Shown in pieces: positions 1 through 8,129 of a stretch of 64,000 nt of DNA. Within the stretch, counting starts at the first letter, position 1. Every line of letters begins with the position of its first letter. Where the stretch lies: contig NZ_JARGYC010000007.1 in the NCBI RefSeq assembly GCF_029168335.1, positions 37,287 through 101,286 of the forward strand. Reading direction: 5' to 3'. The DNA is from Psychromarinibacter sediminicola. Lineage in GTDB: Bacteria > Pseudomonadota > Alphaproteobacteria > Rhodobacterales > Rhodobacteraceae. The notes under the pieces were generated by a model. It saw nothing but the letters and a program-made list of their open reading frames with translations. It was not told the origin of the DNA and did not search any database. A program made the translations under genes and the position numbers.

Positions 1-25
1 GATGGAATACGCCGAGCGCGCCTGA
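1..25 (+). CDS. Possible 3' end of a gene entering from upstream
   Basis: One forward frame is open from the window edge to a TGA at 23-25 and would end in M-E-Y-A-E-R-A. Only eight codons are visible, so neither the frame nor a product can be established. It is listed because the following 100 bases to the next gene hold no other gene. Confidence 0.2.
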
Positions 26-126
26 CGCGGGCGGCTTTCGGACCCGTCGGCGGATAAATGCCGTGAAGTAAATGCCGGATCCGTCCGTCCGACGCATCGG
101 CGGTCAATTGCCGGTCGCGTCCGGAC

Positions 127-936
127 TTATGCGCCGGTCTCCGCCAACAGCCGCTCGACCATCCCGCGATAGCCGCCGCCGAACAGCCGCAGATGCACCA
201 GCGCGGGCCAGAGCTGGTAGATGGGCCGCCGCTCCGCCTCGCCGGGCTCGGCCGGCCCATGGCCGTCGCGGAACCCGTCGCCGAGGCGCCCGAACAGGCC
301 CAGCATCGCCAGGTCCACCTCGGCATGGCCGTGATAGCAGGCCGGGTCGATCACTCCGCTGAACCCCTCCGGCCCCCACAGCACGTTGCCCGACCACAGG
401 TCGCCATGCAGCAGCGCGGCCGGCGGCGCGGCGGGCAGCAGATCGGGCAGCCGCGCGGCCAGCGCCTCGACCCGGCGGGCGAGATCGGCCGGCAGCGCCG
501 CGATATCCGCCGTCAGCCGCCGCTCGGCCCAGAAGGCCGGCCAGTCGGGCCGCGGCGCGTTGCGGATCGTCACCGGGCCGAAGGCATGGTCCCGCGGCCA
601 GCCATAGGCGTCCCCGGCCGCGTCGTGCAGCCGCCGCAGCGCCTCGCCGAACGCGGCCCAGGCCGCCGCGTCCGGCCGTCCGCCATCGGCGAGGCGGGTC
701 ATCACCAGCACATCCTCGGCGGCGGCCAGAACCGCGGGGCAGGGGCAGCCGGTCGCCGCGATGGCGCGCAGCATCTCCGCCTCGGCCCCGGCCAGCGGGC
801 CGGTCTTGACCACCACGGCGCGGCCGTCGGCCAGCCGCGCCGCCGCGACCGAGGACAGATCGCCCCCGGACAGCGGAGACAGCTCCTCGACCGCCACCCC
901 GGTCAACCGGGCGACGCTGTCGGCCAGCGCGCTCAC
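127..936 (-). CDS. Fructosamine kinase family protein
   Basis: 269 residues with a GTG start. The family (fructosamine-3-kinase / aminoglycoside phosphotransferase fold) phosphorylates ketosamines on glycated amines in the cytoplasm. Visible motifs: Lys44 in the VVVK strand, the catalytic loop HGDLWSGN at 177-184 and the metal-binding IDP at 196-198. Length fits the family (about 260-290). The GTG overlaps the TGA of ygfZ in the sequence GTGA, so translation is probably coupled to the upstream ygfZ. Substrate cannot be read from the sequence. Confidence 0.85.
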   Translation of the reverse strand: MSALADSVARLTGVAVEELSPLSGGDLSSVAAARLADGRAVVVKTGPLAGAEAEMLRAIAATGCPCPAVLAAAEDVLVMTRLADGGRPDAAAWAAFGEALRRLHDAAGDAYGWPRDHAFGPVTIRNAPRPDWPAFWAERRLTADIAALPADLARRVEALAARLPDLLPAAPPAALLHGDLWSGNVLWGPEGFSGVIDPACYHGHAEVDLAMLGLFGRLGDGFRDGHGPAEPGEAERRPIYQLWPALVHLRLFGGGYRGMVERLLAETGA

Positions 937-1688
937 GAGGCGAGCGTCACCGGCACGCCGTCCGCCTGCATCTCGCCCGTCGCGCGGTCGAAGCGCAGAT
1001 AGGCGATCCCGGCGCCGCCGGCCTGGGTATAGAGCGTGCCGGCCGTCTTCTCGCCGGCGGTGATCGCGCTGCCCACCGGCGCCGCGCCGTCGACCGTGAC
1101 CTTGGCCAGCCCCTTGCGCAGCTCGGTCTTGTGCTTCATCCGGGCGGTGACTTCCTGCCCGACATAGCAGCCCTTCTTGAAATCCACGCCGTTCAGCCGC
1201 TCGAACCCGGACTCCAGGATGAAGCTGCCGTCGGGAATCAGCTCCACCCCGCTTTCCGGCACGCAGGCCGCCACCCGCAGCGCGTCCCAGTCCACGCCGG
1301 CCGGCTCGGCGTCGAGTTCGCCGTAGTACCGCCAGCCCAGCGACGGATCGCGCGGATCCGCGAAGGCGCCCTCCGGCCCGTCGCCCAGCCCGCGCCAGAC
1401 GGGCAGGTCGCGCTCTTCCAGCGTCACCTTCGAGCGCAGCTTGTACATCGACAGCCGCTGCATCAGCCCGGCCGCCAGATCCGCCTTCACGTCGATCAGG
1501 ATCGCGTCCTCGGTTCGCAGCAGGAAGAAGTCGGCCAGGTACTTGCCCTGCGGCGTCAGCAGGGCGGCATAGACCAGCCCGTCCGCCAGCAGCGCCAGGT
1601 CGTTGGTCACCAGCCCCTGCAGAAACTCCATCCGGTCCTCGCCGCCGACGGCAAGGATTTGCCGATCGTCGCATCGGTCCGCGCGCAT
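933..1688 (-). CDS. ygfZ: YgfZ/GcvT-fold folate-binding protein
   Basis: 251 residues. The YgfZ family is a tetrahydrofolate-binding relative of the glycine cleavage T protein and supports maturation or repair of certain Fe-S enzymes such as MiaB. The diagnostic motif K-G-C-Y-x-G-Q-E is at 172-179 with Cys174. The ATG-initiated start gives a protein of the usual 240-330 residue size. It is the first gene of a two-gene reverse unit with the fructosamine kinase-like gene, and is divergent from the glycosyltransferase across a 63-bp gap that must hold both promoters. Confidence 0.9.
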   Translation of the reverse strand: MRADRCDDRQILAVGGEDRMEFLQGLVTNDLALLADGLVYAALLTPQGKYLADFFLLRTEDAILIDVKADLAAGLMQRLSMYKLRSKVTLEERDLPVWRGLGDGPEGAFADPRDPSLGWRYYGELDAEPAGVDWDALRVAACVPESGVELIPDGSFILESGFERLNGVDFKKGCYVGQEVTARMKHKTELRKGLAKVTVDGAAPVGSAITAGEKTAGTLYTQAGGAGIAYLRFDRATGEMQADGVPVTLAS

Positions 1689-1751
1689 TTTGCATTCCCC
1701 CTATGGTCTCGGGCGGTAATATAGGGGTCCAGGCAGCAGACGAAAGAACCC

Positions 1752-2435
1752 ATGCGCGCGCCGGTTTCCGTCATCGTCCCCACGCTCGACGCCGCTCGCG
1801 AGGTGCCGGCGACGCTGGCAAGCCTGGGCGAGGGGCTGGAAGAGGGCGTGATCCGCGAGCTGATCCTGAGCGACGGCGGCTCGGCCGACGGCACCGCGCG
1901 GATCGCCGATGCGGCGGGGGCGATCCTGGTCACCGGGCCGGCCGGCCGCGGCGGCCAGCTGGCCCGCGGCGCGGCGGAGGCGCAGGCCGAGTGGCTTCTG
2001 TTCCTGCACGCCGACACCCAGCTCGGCCCCGGCTGGGCGCCGGCGCTGCTCGGCCACCTGCGGGACCACCCGGACAAGGCCGGCCATTTCCGCCTTGCGT
2101 TCCGGGCCGACGGCTCCGCGGCGCGGCTCGTCGCGCGCTGGGCCAACTTCCGGGCGCGGGCCTTCGGGCTGCCCTATGGCGACCAGGGCCTGCTGATCTC
2201 GCGCCGGCTCTACGACGCGGTCGGCGGCTATCCCGAGATCCCGCTGATGGAGGATGTGGCGCTGGCCCGCGCGCTCGGGCGCCGCCTCGTGCCGCTGCCC
2301 GCCACCGCCTGGACCAGCGCCGAGCGCTACGAGCGCCAGGGCTGGCTGCGCCGCGGCACCCGCAACCTGGTCACGCTCACGCGCTACCTTCTGGGCGCCG
2401 ACCCGGAGCGCCTCGCCCGCGCCTATTCGCGCTGA
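1752..2435 (+). CDS. Family 2 glycosyltransferase, TIGR04283-like
   Basis: 227 residues. GT-A fold glycosyltransferase: VSVIVPTLD at the N-terminus, DGGSADGT at 41-48, HADT at 86-89 as the metal-binding DxD equivalent, then YGDQGLL and a late MEDV acidic motif. These features and the short length match the TIGR04283 subfamily, often found with glycosylation or biosynthetic clusters but without an assigned acceptor. No transmembrane segment is evident, so it is probably cytosolic or peripherally membrane bound. Convergent with the ABC exporter gene. Confidence 0.85.
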   Translation: MRAPVSVIVPTLDAAREVPATLASLGEGLEEGVIRELILSDGGSADGTARIADAAGAILVTGPAGRGGQLARGAAEAQAEWLLFLHADTQLGPGWAPALLGHLRDHPDKAGHFRLAFRADGSAARLVARWANFRARAFGLPYGDQGLLISRRLYDAVGGYPEIPLMEDVALARALGRRLVPLPATAWTSAERYERQGWLRRGTRNLVTLTRYLLGADPERLARAYSR

Positions 2436-2442
2436 CCCCGGT

Positions 2443-2475
2443 CTTCTTCTCGTGAAAAATACGCGCGCCGCAGGC
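2443..2475 (+). repeat. CTTCTTCT/ATAC intergenic repeat, copy 1
   Basis: CTTCTTCTCGTG followed by AAAAATACGC and a GC-rich palindromic tail (accggcc/ggccggt at about 2476-2492). It begins eight bases after the glycosyltransferase stop, between convergent genes. One of six related copies in the window. Confidence 0.7.
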
Positions 2476-2492
2476 ACCGGCCGCAGGCCGGT

Positions 2493-4229
2493 TCATTCCT
2501 CGAACTGCAGCCGGTACAGGTCGGCATAGATTCCGCCGCGCGCGATCAGCGCCTCGTGCGTGCCCTCGTCCACCACCGTGCCCTGGTCCATCACGACGAT
2601 CTTGTCCGCCTGCCGGATCGTCGCCAGCCGGTGCGCGATGACCAGCGTCGTGCGCCCCTGGCTCAGCCGCTCCAGCGCCTCCTGCACGACCGCCTCGCTG
2701 GCGGCGTCCAGCGCCGACGTCGCCTCGTCCAGAAGCAGGATCGGCGCGTCGCGCAGCAGCGCCCGGGCGATCGCCACCCGCTGCCGCTGGCCGCCCGACA
2801 GCGCCGAGCCGCGCGGGCCGGCGGGGCTGTCGAGCCCGTCCGCCAGCCGCGGCAGGAAATCCGCCACATGCGCCGCGTGCAGCACCTCGTCCAGCCGCGC
2901 CGCGTCGGCGGGTTGCCCGAGCAGGATGTTGTCCCGCACCGACTCGTCGAACAGCTGCGCATCCTGGGTGACCACCGAGAACAGCCCGCGCAGCTCTTCC
3001 AGCGACAGCGCCGACACGTCGACACCGCCGACCCGCGCGCTGCCCGATTGCGGCTCCACCAGCCGCGTCAGCACGCGGAAGACGGTCGACTTGCCCGCCC
3101 CCGAAGCGCCCACCAGCGCCGTGGTCCTGCCCGCCTCGGCCACGAAGCTCGCGCCGCGGAGCACCGGCAGCTCGCCATAGGCCAGCGACACGTCGTCCAG
3201 CCGGACCTCGGCGCGGCGCGCGGGGACGGGCAGGGCGGCCGGCTCTGCCGGCGTGGTGATGGTGGGCTCGGCCTGGAACACCTCGTGCAGCCGCTCCAGG
3301 CTGGCCAGCGCCGCCTGCCAGGCGCCCGAGACGTTGCCGATCCGCCTCAGCGGCTCGAAGACCAGCGCCATGGCGGTGAAGAAGGACATGAACTCGCCCA
3401 CCGTCTTCTCGCCGTCGATGATCTGCGCGCCGCCGTAGAGCAGCACGCCGAAGAAGCCGATGCCGGCGATCACGTCCATCACCGCGGGAATGCCGGCCTG
3501 GCCCGCCTCCGAGCGGATCTGCGCGCCGACGAAGCCGCCCAGCTCGCCCGAGAACCGGTCCGCCTCGCGCCCTTCGATGGTGTTCAGCTTGATCGTGTCG
3601 ATCCCGTGAAAGGTCTCGTCCAGCCGGGTCGACAGCCGCGCCGCCGTCTGGCGCGCGACGCGGGTCGACCGGCGCACCCAGCGCTGCAAGAGCACCATGG
3701 GCCCCATCAGCACCGGCGCGCCGGCCACCGCGATCAGCGTCCAGATCCAGTCGATCGACAGCGCCACGGCGAACAGCGAAAGCAGGGCCACGACGTCGCG
3801 CCCCAGCGCCGAGAAGACGGTGGACCAGATCGTGCCGGCGGCCAGCGTGTCGCCGCGCACCCGCTCGATCAGCACGCCGGGGGAATGCGCCTGGAACCAC
3901 GCGCTGTCGAGCCGCAGCATATGCGCCACGAGATCGCCCTGCAGCGCCGCCGAGACCCATTGCCCGACCGCCCGCATCAGCACCCGCTGCCCGAACCCCG
4001 CCAGCGCGCGGATCAGGAACACGCCGAAGACCGCGCCGGCGACCCAGGTGATGGCGCCGCGATTGCCGGCCACGAAGACCTGGTCGAACATCGGCTTGAT
4101 GAGGTAGCTCAGCGCCCCCATCATCCCGCCCTCGATGGCCATCAGCACCACGGCGAGCACGATCACCCAGAGGTGCCGCCGCAGATAGCGCTGCCACAGC
4201 CAGCGGGTCAGGTCGCGCGCCTCGCTCAC
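2493..4229 (-). CDS. MsbA-like ABC exporter, fused permease and ATPase
   Basis: 578 residues with a GTG start overlapping the phosphatase stop (GTGA). An N-terminal six-helix ABC exporter domain (about 20-310) is followed by an ATPase domain: Walker A GASGAGKST at 374-382, signature LSGGQ at 478-482, Walker B LLLDEAT ending near 504. Homodimeric transporters of this type flip lipids, lipid A precursors or peptides across the inner membrane. The residue pattern is MsbA/HlyB-like, but the substrate is not determined. Coupling to a cysteine phosphatase gene suggests a shared process at the membrane, which is inference. Confidence 0.88.
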   Translation of the reverse strand: MSEARDLTRWLWQRYLRRHLWVIVLAVVLMAIEGGMMGALSYLIKPMFDQVFVAGNRGAITWVAGAVFGVFLIRALAGFGQRVLMRAVGQWVSAALQGDLVAHMLRLDSAWFQAHSPGVLIERVRGDTLAAGTIWSTVFSALGRDVVALLSLFAVALSIDWIWTLIAVAGAPVLMGPMVLLQRWVRRSTRVARQTAARLSTRLDETFHGIDTIKLNTIEGREADRFSGELGGFVGAQIRSEAGQAGIPAVMDVIAGIGFFGVLLYGGAQIIDGEKTVGEFMSFFTAMALVFEPLRRIGNVSGAWQAALASLERLHEVFQAEPTITTPAEPAALPVPARRAEVRLDDVSLAYGELPVLRGASFVAEAGRTTALVGASGAGKSTVFRVLTRLVEPQSGSARVGGVDVSALSLEELRGLFSVVTQDAQLFDESVRDNILLGQPADAARLDEVLHAAHVADFLPRLADGLDSPAGPRGSALSGGQRQRVAIARALLRDAPILLLDEATSALDAASEAVVQEALERLSQGRTTLVIAHRLATIRQADKIVVMDQGTVVDEGTHEALIARGGIYADLYRLQFEE

Positions 4230-4933
4230 GCCGTCTCCGGCGGGGGCCAGCCCTTCTTGGCATGGAACGAGGCGGTGATCGCGGCCGGGTCGTAGCGGGT
4301 GGCGAACCATTCGCGGATCGGGATCGGGTGTTCGGCGCAGTCGGCGGCGTAGACGTCCAGCAGGTGGTCGAGGATGCCGGTCTGCGTGGAGCTCAGGTGG
4401 ACATAGCGCAGCGACAGCATCCGCCGCGCCGCCGCGAGCGAGGCGCCCTCCTTGTCCATCAGCCACAGCGCCGCGGCGAGACCCGCCCGGTCGGCGCCGG
4501 ACTTGCAGTGCATCAGGAAGGGCTTTTGCGCCTCCAGCTGGTCGAAGATCTCGAAAAGCTCCAGGAACCGCTCCGCCGGCACCAGCCGGCGCGCATAGAT
4601 CTTGTGGTCGATCAGCTCGATCCCCAGCTTATCGCAGGCCTCCTTCTCGAACAGGTAGAACGAGAACTTGTCCCGCCCGCGCAGGTTCAGGATCGTGGCG
4701 ATGCCGCGGCGGCGCACTCGTCTCAGGCGCGCGGGCGAGGGCTGGTTCGACCGCCAGACGCCCGGCGCGATCTCTTCGGAGTTGGTCCACAGCCCGCGCA
4801 GGATCCCGTGGTCGGTCAGGTGGAAATGCCACCACGCCGCCCGCCGCCCGGCCGGGGTGTCGATGTCGGTGCCGAAGGATTTCGAGAGACGACGCTCGAT
4901 CTCGTGGATCCGTCGGAACAGCTGGCGCAGCAT
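4226..4933 (-). CDS. Dual-specificity/tyrosine phosphatase family protein
   Basis: 235 residues. The Cys-based phosphatase signature HCKSGADRAG is at 142-151 (nucleophile Cys143, Arg149), preceded by a conserved NLRG strand at 83-86. The Met at 4933 was chosen over an upstream in-frame start at 5023 because the extra 30 residues look like non-coding leader. No signal peptide or membrane segment. Substrate could be a phosphoprotein or a phospholipid intermediate; neither can be decided. It precedes the ABC exporter gene with a four-base overlap. Confidence 0.82.
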   Translation of the reverse strand: MLRQLFRRIHEIERRLSKSFGTDIDTPAGRRAAWWHFHLTDHGILRGLWTNSEEIAPGVWRSNQPSPARLRRVRRRGIATILNLRGRDKFSFYLFEKEACDKLGIELIDHKIYARRLVPAERFLELFEIFDQLEAQKPFLMHCKSGADRAGLAAALWLMDKEGASLAAARRMLSLRYVHLSSTQTGILDHLLDVYAADCAEHPIPIREWFATRYDPAAITASFHAKKGWPPPETA

Positions 4934-5063
4934 GGGCGGTCCTGACCGGGTTGAATGCAGTCCGGGGATGTAACCGCAAACCGCGCGGCGGACAAGGCGC
5001 GGCCCGATTGACGCCGCGCGCATGCCGGACTAACCCGATCCGGTCGACGATCGGAGCCCGCCC

Positions 5064-6269
5064 ATGTCCCTTGCCAACGGCCGCGAATACCTCGCCATTC
5101 CCGGACCCTCGGTCATGCCCGACCGGGTGCTGCGCGCCATGCACCGCGCCGCGCCGAACATCTACGAGGGCGACATCGTGGACGAGGTCGCCGGCATCTC
5201 GCGCGACCTGAAGGCCGTGGCCAAGACGCGCGGCGAGCTGGCGATCTACATCGCCAACGGCCACGGCGCGTGGGAGGCGGCGCTGGCCAACACCCATTCG
5301 CGGGGCGAGACCTGCCTGGTGCTGGCCACCGGCCGCTTCGCGCTCGGCTGGTCGCAGCATGCGGCCGGGCTGGGGCTGGAACTCGACGTGATGGATTTCG
5401 GCAAGCAGTCCGACGTCGATCTCGACGCGCTCGCCCGGCATCTGGCGGCCGACGCCGACCACAGGATCAAGTCGGTGCTGGTGGTGCAGGTCGACACCGC
5501 CACCTCGGTCAAGAACGACATCGCCGGCATCCGCCGCGTGCTGGACGAGACGGGGCACCCGGCGCTGCTGATGGTCGACTGCATCGCCTCGCTGGCCTGC
5601 GACCGCTACGAGATGGACGCCTGGGGTGTCGACGTGACCGTCGCGGGCAGCCAGAAGGGGCTGATGACCCCGCCGGGGCTGTCCTTCGTCTTCTTCAACG
5701 ACAAGGCCGCCGCGGCGCGCGAGACGGCGAACTGCGTGACAACCTACTGGGACTGGCGCCCGCGCTCGCATCCCGAGCATTTCTACCAGTATTTCGGCGG
5801 CACCGCGCCGACCCATCACCTCTTCGCCCTGCGCGAGGCGCTGGCGATGATCGCGGAAGAAGGGCTGGAGGCCATCCATACCCGGCACGAGGTGCTGGCC
5901 CGCGCCGTCTGGGCCGCCTTCGACGCCTGGGGCGCCGAGGGGCCGCTACGCATGAACATCGCCGATCCGGCAAAGCGCTCGACGGCCGTGACGGCGCTGT
6001 CCATCGGGGCGCCCTACGGCAACGAGATCCGCAAATGGGTCGAGGCGAATGCCGGCGTCACGCTGGGCCTCGGCATCGGCATGGTCGACCGCGCCAACCC
6101 GGATTCGCACGGCTTCTTCCGGATCGCCCATATGGGCCACGTGAACGCGCATATGGTCCTGGGCGCGCTCGGCGCCATCGAGGCCGGGCTCACGGCGATC
6201 GGCGTCCCGCACGGGTCCGGCGCGCTGGAGGCGGCCGCCCGGGTCTGCGCCGGGTCTTCTTCTGGCTGA
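5064..6269 (+). CDS. Class V aminotransferase (serine/alanine-glyoxylate type)
   Basis: 401 residues. PLP-dependent fold type I enzyme of the alanine/serine-glyoxylate aminotransferase family. The PLP lysine is Lys198 in GSQKGLM, preceded by the VD at 171-172 that contacts the pyridine nitrogen. In methylotrophic and roseobacter-type metabolism such enzymes convert glyoxylate to glycine using serine or alanine. The last residues (AGSSSG) are encoded by a CTTCTTCT-type intergenic repeat, so the C-terminus is not family-conserved. Divergent from the phosphatase gene. Confidence 0.88.
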   Translation: MSLANGREYLAIPGPSVMPDRVLRAMHRAAPNIYEGDIVDEVAGISRDLKAVAKTRGELAIYIANGHGAWEAALANTHSRGETCLVLATGRFALGWSQHAAGLGLELDVMDFGKQSDVDLDALARHLAADADHRIKSVLVVQVDTATSVKNDIAGIRRVLDETGHPALLMVDCIASLACDRYEMDAWGVDVTVAGSQKGLMTPPGLSFVFFNDKAAAARETANCVTTYWDWRPRSHPEHFYQYFGGTAPTHHLFALREALAMIAEEGLEAIHTRHEVLARAVWAAFDAWGAEGPLRMNIADPAKRSTAVTALSIGAPYGNEIRKWVEANAGVTLGLGIGMVDRANPDSHGFFRIAHMGHVNAHMVLGALGAIEAGLTAIGVPHGSGALEAAARVCAGSSSG

Positions 6270-6290
6270 AAATACTCTCGCCGAAGGCGG
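6256..6290 (+). repeat. CTTCTTCT/ATAC repeat, copy 2, overlapping a CDS end
   Basis: CTTCTTCTGGCTGAAAATAC, then CTCGCCGAAGGCGG. The first 14 bases lie inside the aminotransferase gene and supply its last codons and its TGA. Confidence 0.7.
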
Positions 6291-6332
6291 CACGAACGTC
6301 GAAGCCCGCGCGGCTCGGCGGGGTTTCGCGCC

Positions 6333-6494
6333 TCAGGGCTGCGGGTCGTGCGGCACCGAATGGGCGGTTTGCTTGCGGCGCAGCATCCAGTCCGCCACCG
6401 CCGCGAGGATGATCACCGCCGGCAGGCCCAGCCAGGCCCAGAGCACCAGCAGCACGAGAAAGCACAGCACGCCCGCGACCACGAGAAACGGCAT
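6333..6494 (-). CDS. Small membrane protein of unknown function
   Basis: 53 residues, MPFLVVAGV start. Hydrophobic from 3 to about 35, probably one or two transmembrane helices, with a basic then polar C-terminus. The start at 6494 was preferred over Met at 6509 because GGAGGA lies eight bases before it, inside the longer alternative. No family recognised. It lies downstream of the hisC-like gene on the same strand. Confidence 0.55.
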   Translation of the reverse strand: MPFLVVAGVLCFLVLLVLWAWLGLPAVIILAAVADWMLRRKQTAHSVPHDPQP

Positions 6495-6644
6495 CGTGTA
6501 ATCCTCCATGAGTCCGGCCCCGGGCAGGGGAGGTCGGCCGTCGCTGTCTCGCCGTTGTGTCATCCGCGCCTCCGTCCGCCCCGCAGGACACCGCACTTGT
6601 CCTGACGATAGCACCGCGCCGGCCTCGGGCCAGCCCGGCCCGCT

Positions 6645-7757
6645 TCACTTTTCGGCGCGCGCCTCCGCCAGCGCCCGGGGCAGGGCGGCGGCGAGAAGGT
6701 CCAGATCGGCCTGAGTGCCGGCCGAGATCCGGATGCAGCGGTCCTGCGGCGCGACGAAGGGCATTCGCACGAACACCCCTTGCGCCAGCAGTCCCGCCAG
6801 CACCGCGCGCGCGAAATCGCCGTCGGCGCCGCAATCTACGGCCACGAAATTCGTCGCCGAGGGCAGGGCGGACAGGCCGTTGTCGCCTGCGATCCCGGCG
6901 ATCCGCTCGCGCGCGGCGGCGACGCGGGCGATGGTCTCGGCCAGGAAGGCGCCGTCCTCCAGCGCGGCCAGCGCGCCGGCCTGGGATATCCTGGACATGC
7001 CGAAATGGTTGCGCACCTTGTTGAAGGCGGTGATCAGCGGAGCGGCCCCGAGGCCATAGCCCACCCGCGCCCCCGCCATCCCGTAGGCCTTGGAGAAGGT
7101 GCGGAACCGGATCGCCCGCGGGTCGTCCACCGCGATCCGCGGCTGCGCGCCCTCGGGCAGGAACTGTGCATAGGCCTCGTCCAGGACCAGCAGCGTGCCC
7201 TGCGGCAGCCGCGCCAGCATCGCCTCGATGGCCGCGGGATCGTGCCATGTGCCCATCGGGTTGTCGGGGTTCGACAGGTACAGAAGCTTCGCATCCACCT
7301 CCGCCGCCTTGGCCAGCAGGGCGTCGATATCCTCGCGGTCGTCGCGATAGGGCACCTTGTGCAGCACCCCGCCATAGCCCGCCACGTGGTAGTTGAAGGT
7401 CGGATAGGCCCCGTCCGAGGTCACCACCGCGTCGCCCGGGGCCACCGTCAGCCGCACCGTGTAGCCCAGCAGCCCGTCGATCCCCTCGCCGACGACGACG
7501 TTCTCGGGCGCAACGCCCTCTGCCTCGGCCAGCGCGTGGCGCAGGTCGTGGTTCTCGGGGTCGCCGTACATCCACGCATCGGCCGCGGCGGCGGCCATCG
7601 CGGCGGCGGCGCGGGGCGAGGGGCCGAAGACCGACTCGTTCGCCCCGACCCGGGCGCGGAACGGCCGGCCGCGGGCGCGCTCCTGCGCCTCCGGCCCGAC
7701 GAAGGGGACCGAGGCGGGCAGCGAGGCGGCAAGGTCGGTGAAGCGCGGACCGGTCAT
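6645..7757 (-). CDS. PLP aminotransferase, histidinol-phosphate aminotransferase-like
   Basis: 370 residues from the MTGP start; an alternative Met lies at 7766. Fold type I aminotransferase with the HisC-like core: GANES at 38-42, SNPDNPMG at 162-169, LDEAY from 192, and the PLP lysine Lys223 in TFSKAYGMAGARVG. HisC converts imidazole acetol phosphate to histidinol phosphate. Here there are no his neighbours, so it could be a HisC paralogue acting on phenylalanine, tyrosine or another amino acid. No clear Shine-Dalgarno is visible at either start. Confidence 0.78.
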   Translation of the reverse strand: MTGPRFTDLAASLPASVPFVGPEAQERARGRPFRARVGANESVFGPSPRAAAAMAAAAADAWMYGDPENHDLRHALAEAEGVAPENVVVGEGIDGLLGYTVRLTVAPGDAVVTSDGAYPTFNYHVAGYGGVLHKVPYRDDREDIDALLAKAAEVDAKLLYLSNPDNPMGTWHDPAAIEAMLARLPQGTLLVLDEAYAQFLPEGAQPRIAVDDPRAIRFRTFSKAYGMAGARVGYGLGAAPLITAFNKVRNHFGMSRISQAGALAALEDGAFLAETIARVAAARERIAGIAGDNGLSALPSATNFVAVDCGADGDFARAVLAGLLAQGVFVRMPFVAPQDRCIRISAGTQADLDLLAAALPRALAEARAEK

Positions 7758-7796
7758 GGGGCGCATGCTGAAACGGGGTGGCGTCGCTGGCAAGCC

Positions 7797-8129
7797 CTAT
7801 TCTTTCAGGAACTTGCGCCGCGCCTCCTGCGCGATGGCCAGCCGCATGTCCAGCTCTGCCAGATGCGCCATCGCGGCCTTGCGCGCCTCCGGTTTCGCGG
7901 TCCGCACGGCCTCCCGCGCGACCGCGACCTTGCGCTTGAGCAGGATTTCCTCGGGCAGCGCGCCCGCCTCGGCCATGATCCTGTGGCCCACCGCGTCGCC
8001 CGGCGAGATGAAGGCGTCGCCGGGCCGGTCGGGCAGGGGCTTGCTTGCGCCCGCCAGGTTCGTCAGCTTGCCCTCAGCTTCCGCCTTCCGGATCTGCTGT
8101 TCCGTCAGGTTGCGGAAGCGGCGGGTCAT
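7797..8129 (-). CDS. DUF1992 (DnaJ subfamily C member 28-like) protein
   Basis: 110 residues, mostly helical and charged. The N-terminal IRKAEAEGKLTNLAG and following KPLP segment match the DUF1992 domain, found alone in bacteria and in eukaryotic DNAJC28. No enzymatic motif. Its ATG overlaps the valS stop (TGATG), so it should be co-translated with valyl-tRNA synthetase. Function unknown. Confidence 0.75.
   Translation of the reverse strand: MTRRFRNLTEQQIRKAEAEGKLTNLAGASKPLPDRPGDAFISPGDAVGHRIMAEAGALPEEILLKRKVAVAREAVRTAKPEARKAAMAHLAELDMRLAIAQEARRKFLKE

Noticed and set aside
72..362. Forward Arg/Pro-rich frame opposite the fructosamine kinase gene
   Set aside because: High-GC sequence leaves long open frames on the wrong strand; composition is Arg/Ala/Pro noise with no domain. 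The same applies to the other long antisense frames, including the very long ones opposite valS, the molybdenum hydroxylase and the acidic protein.
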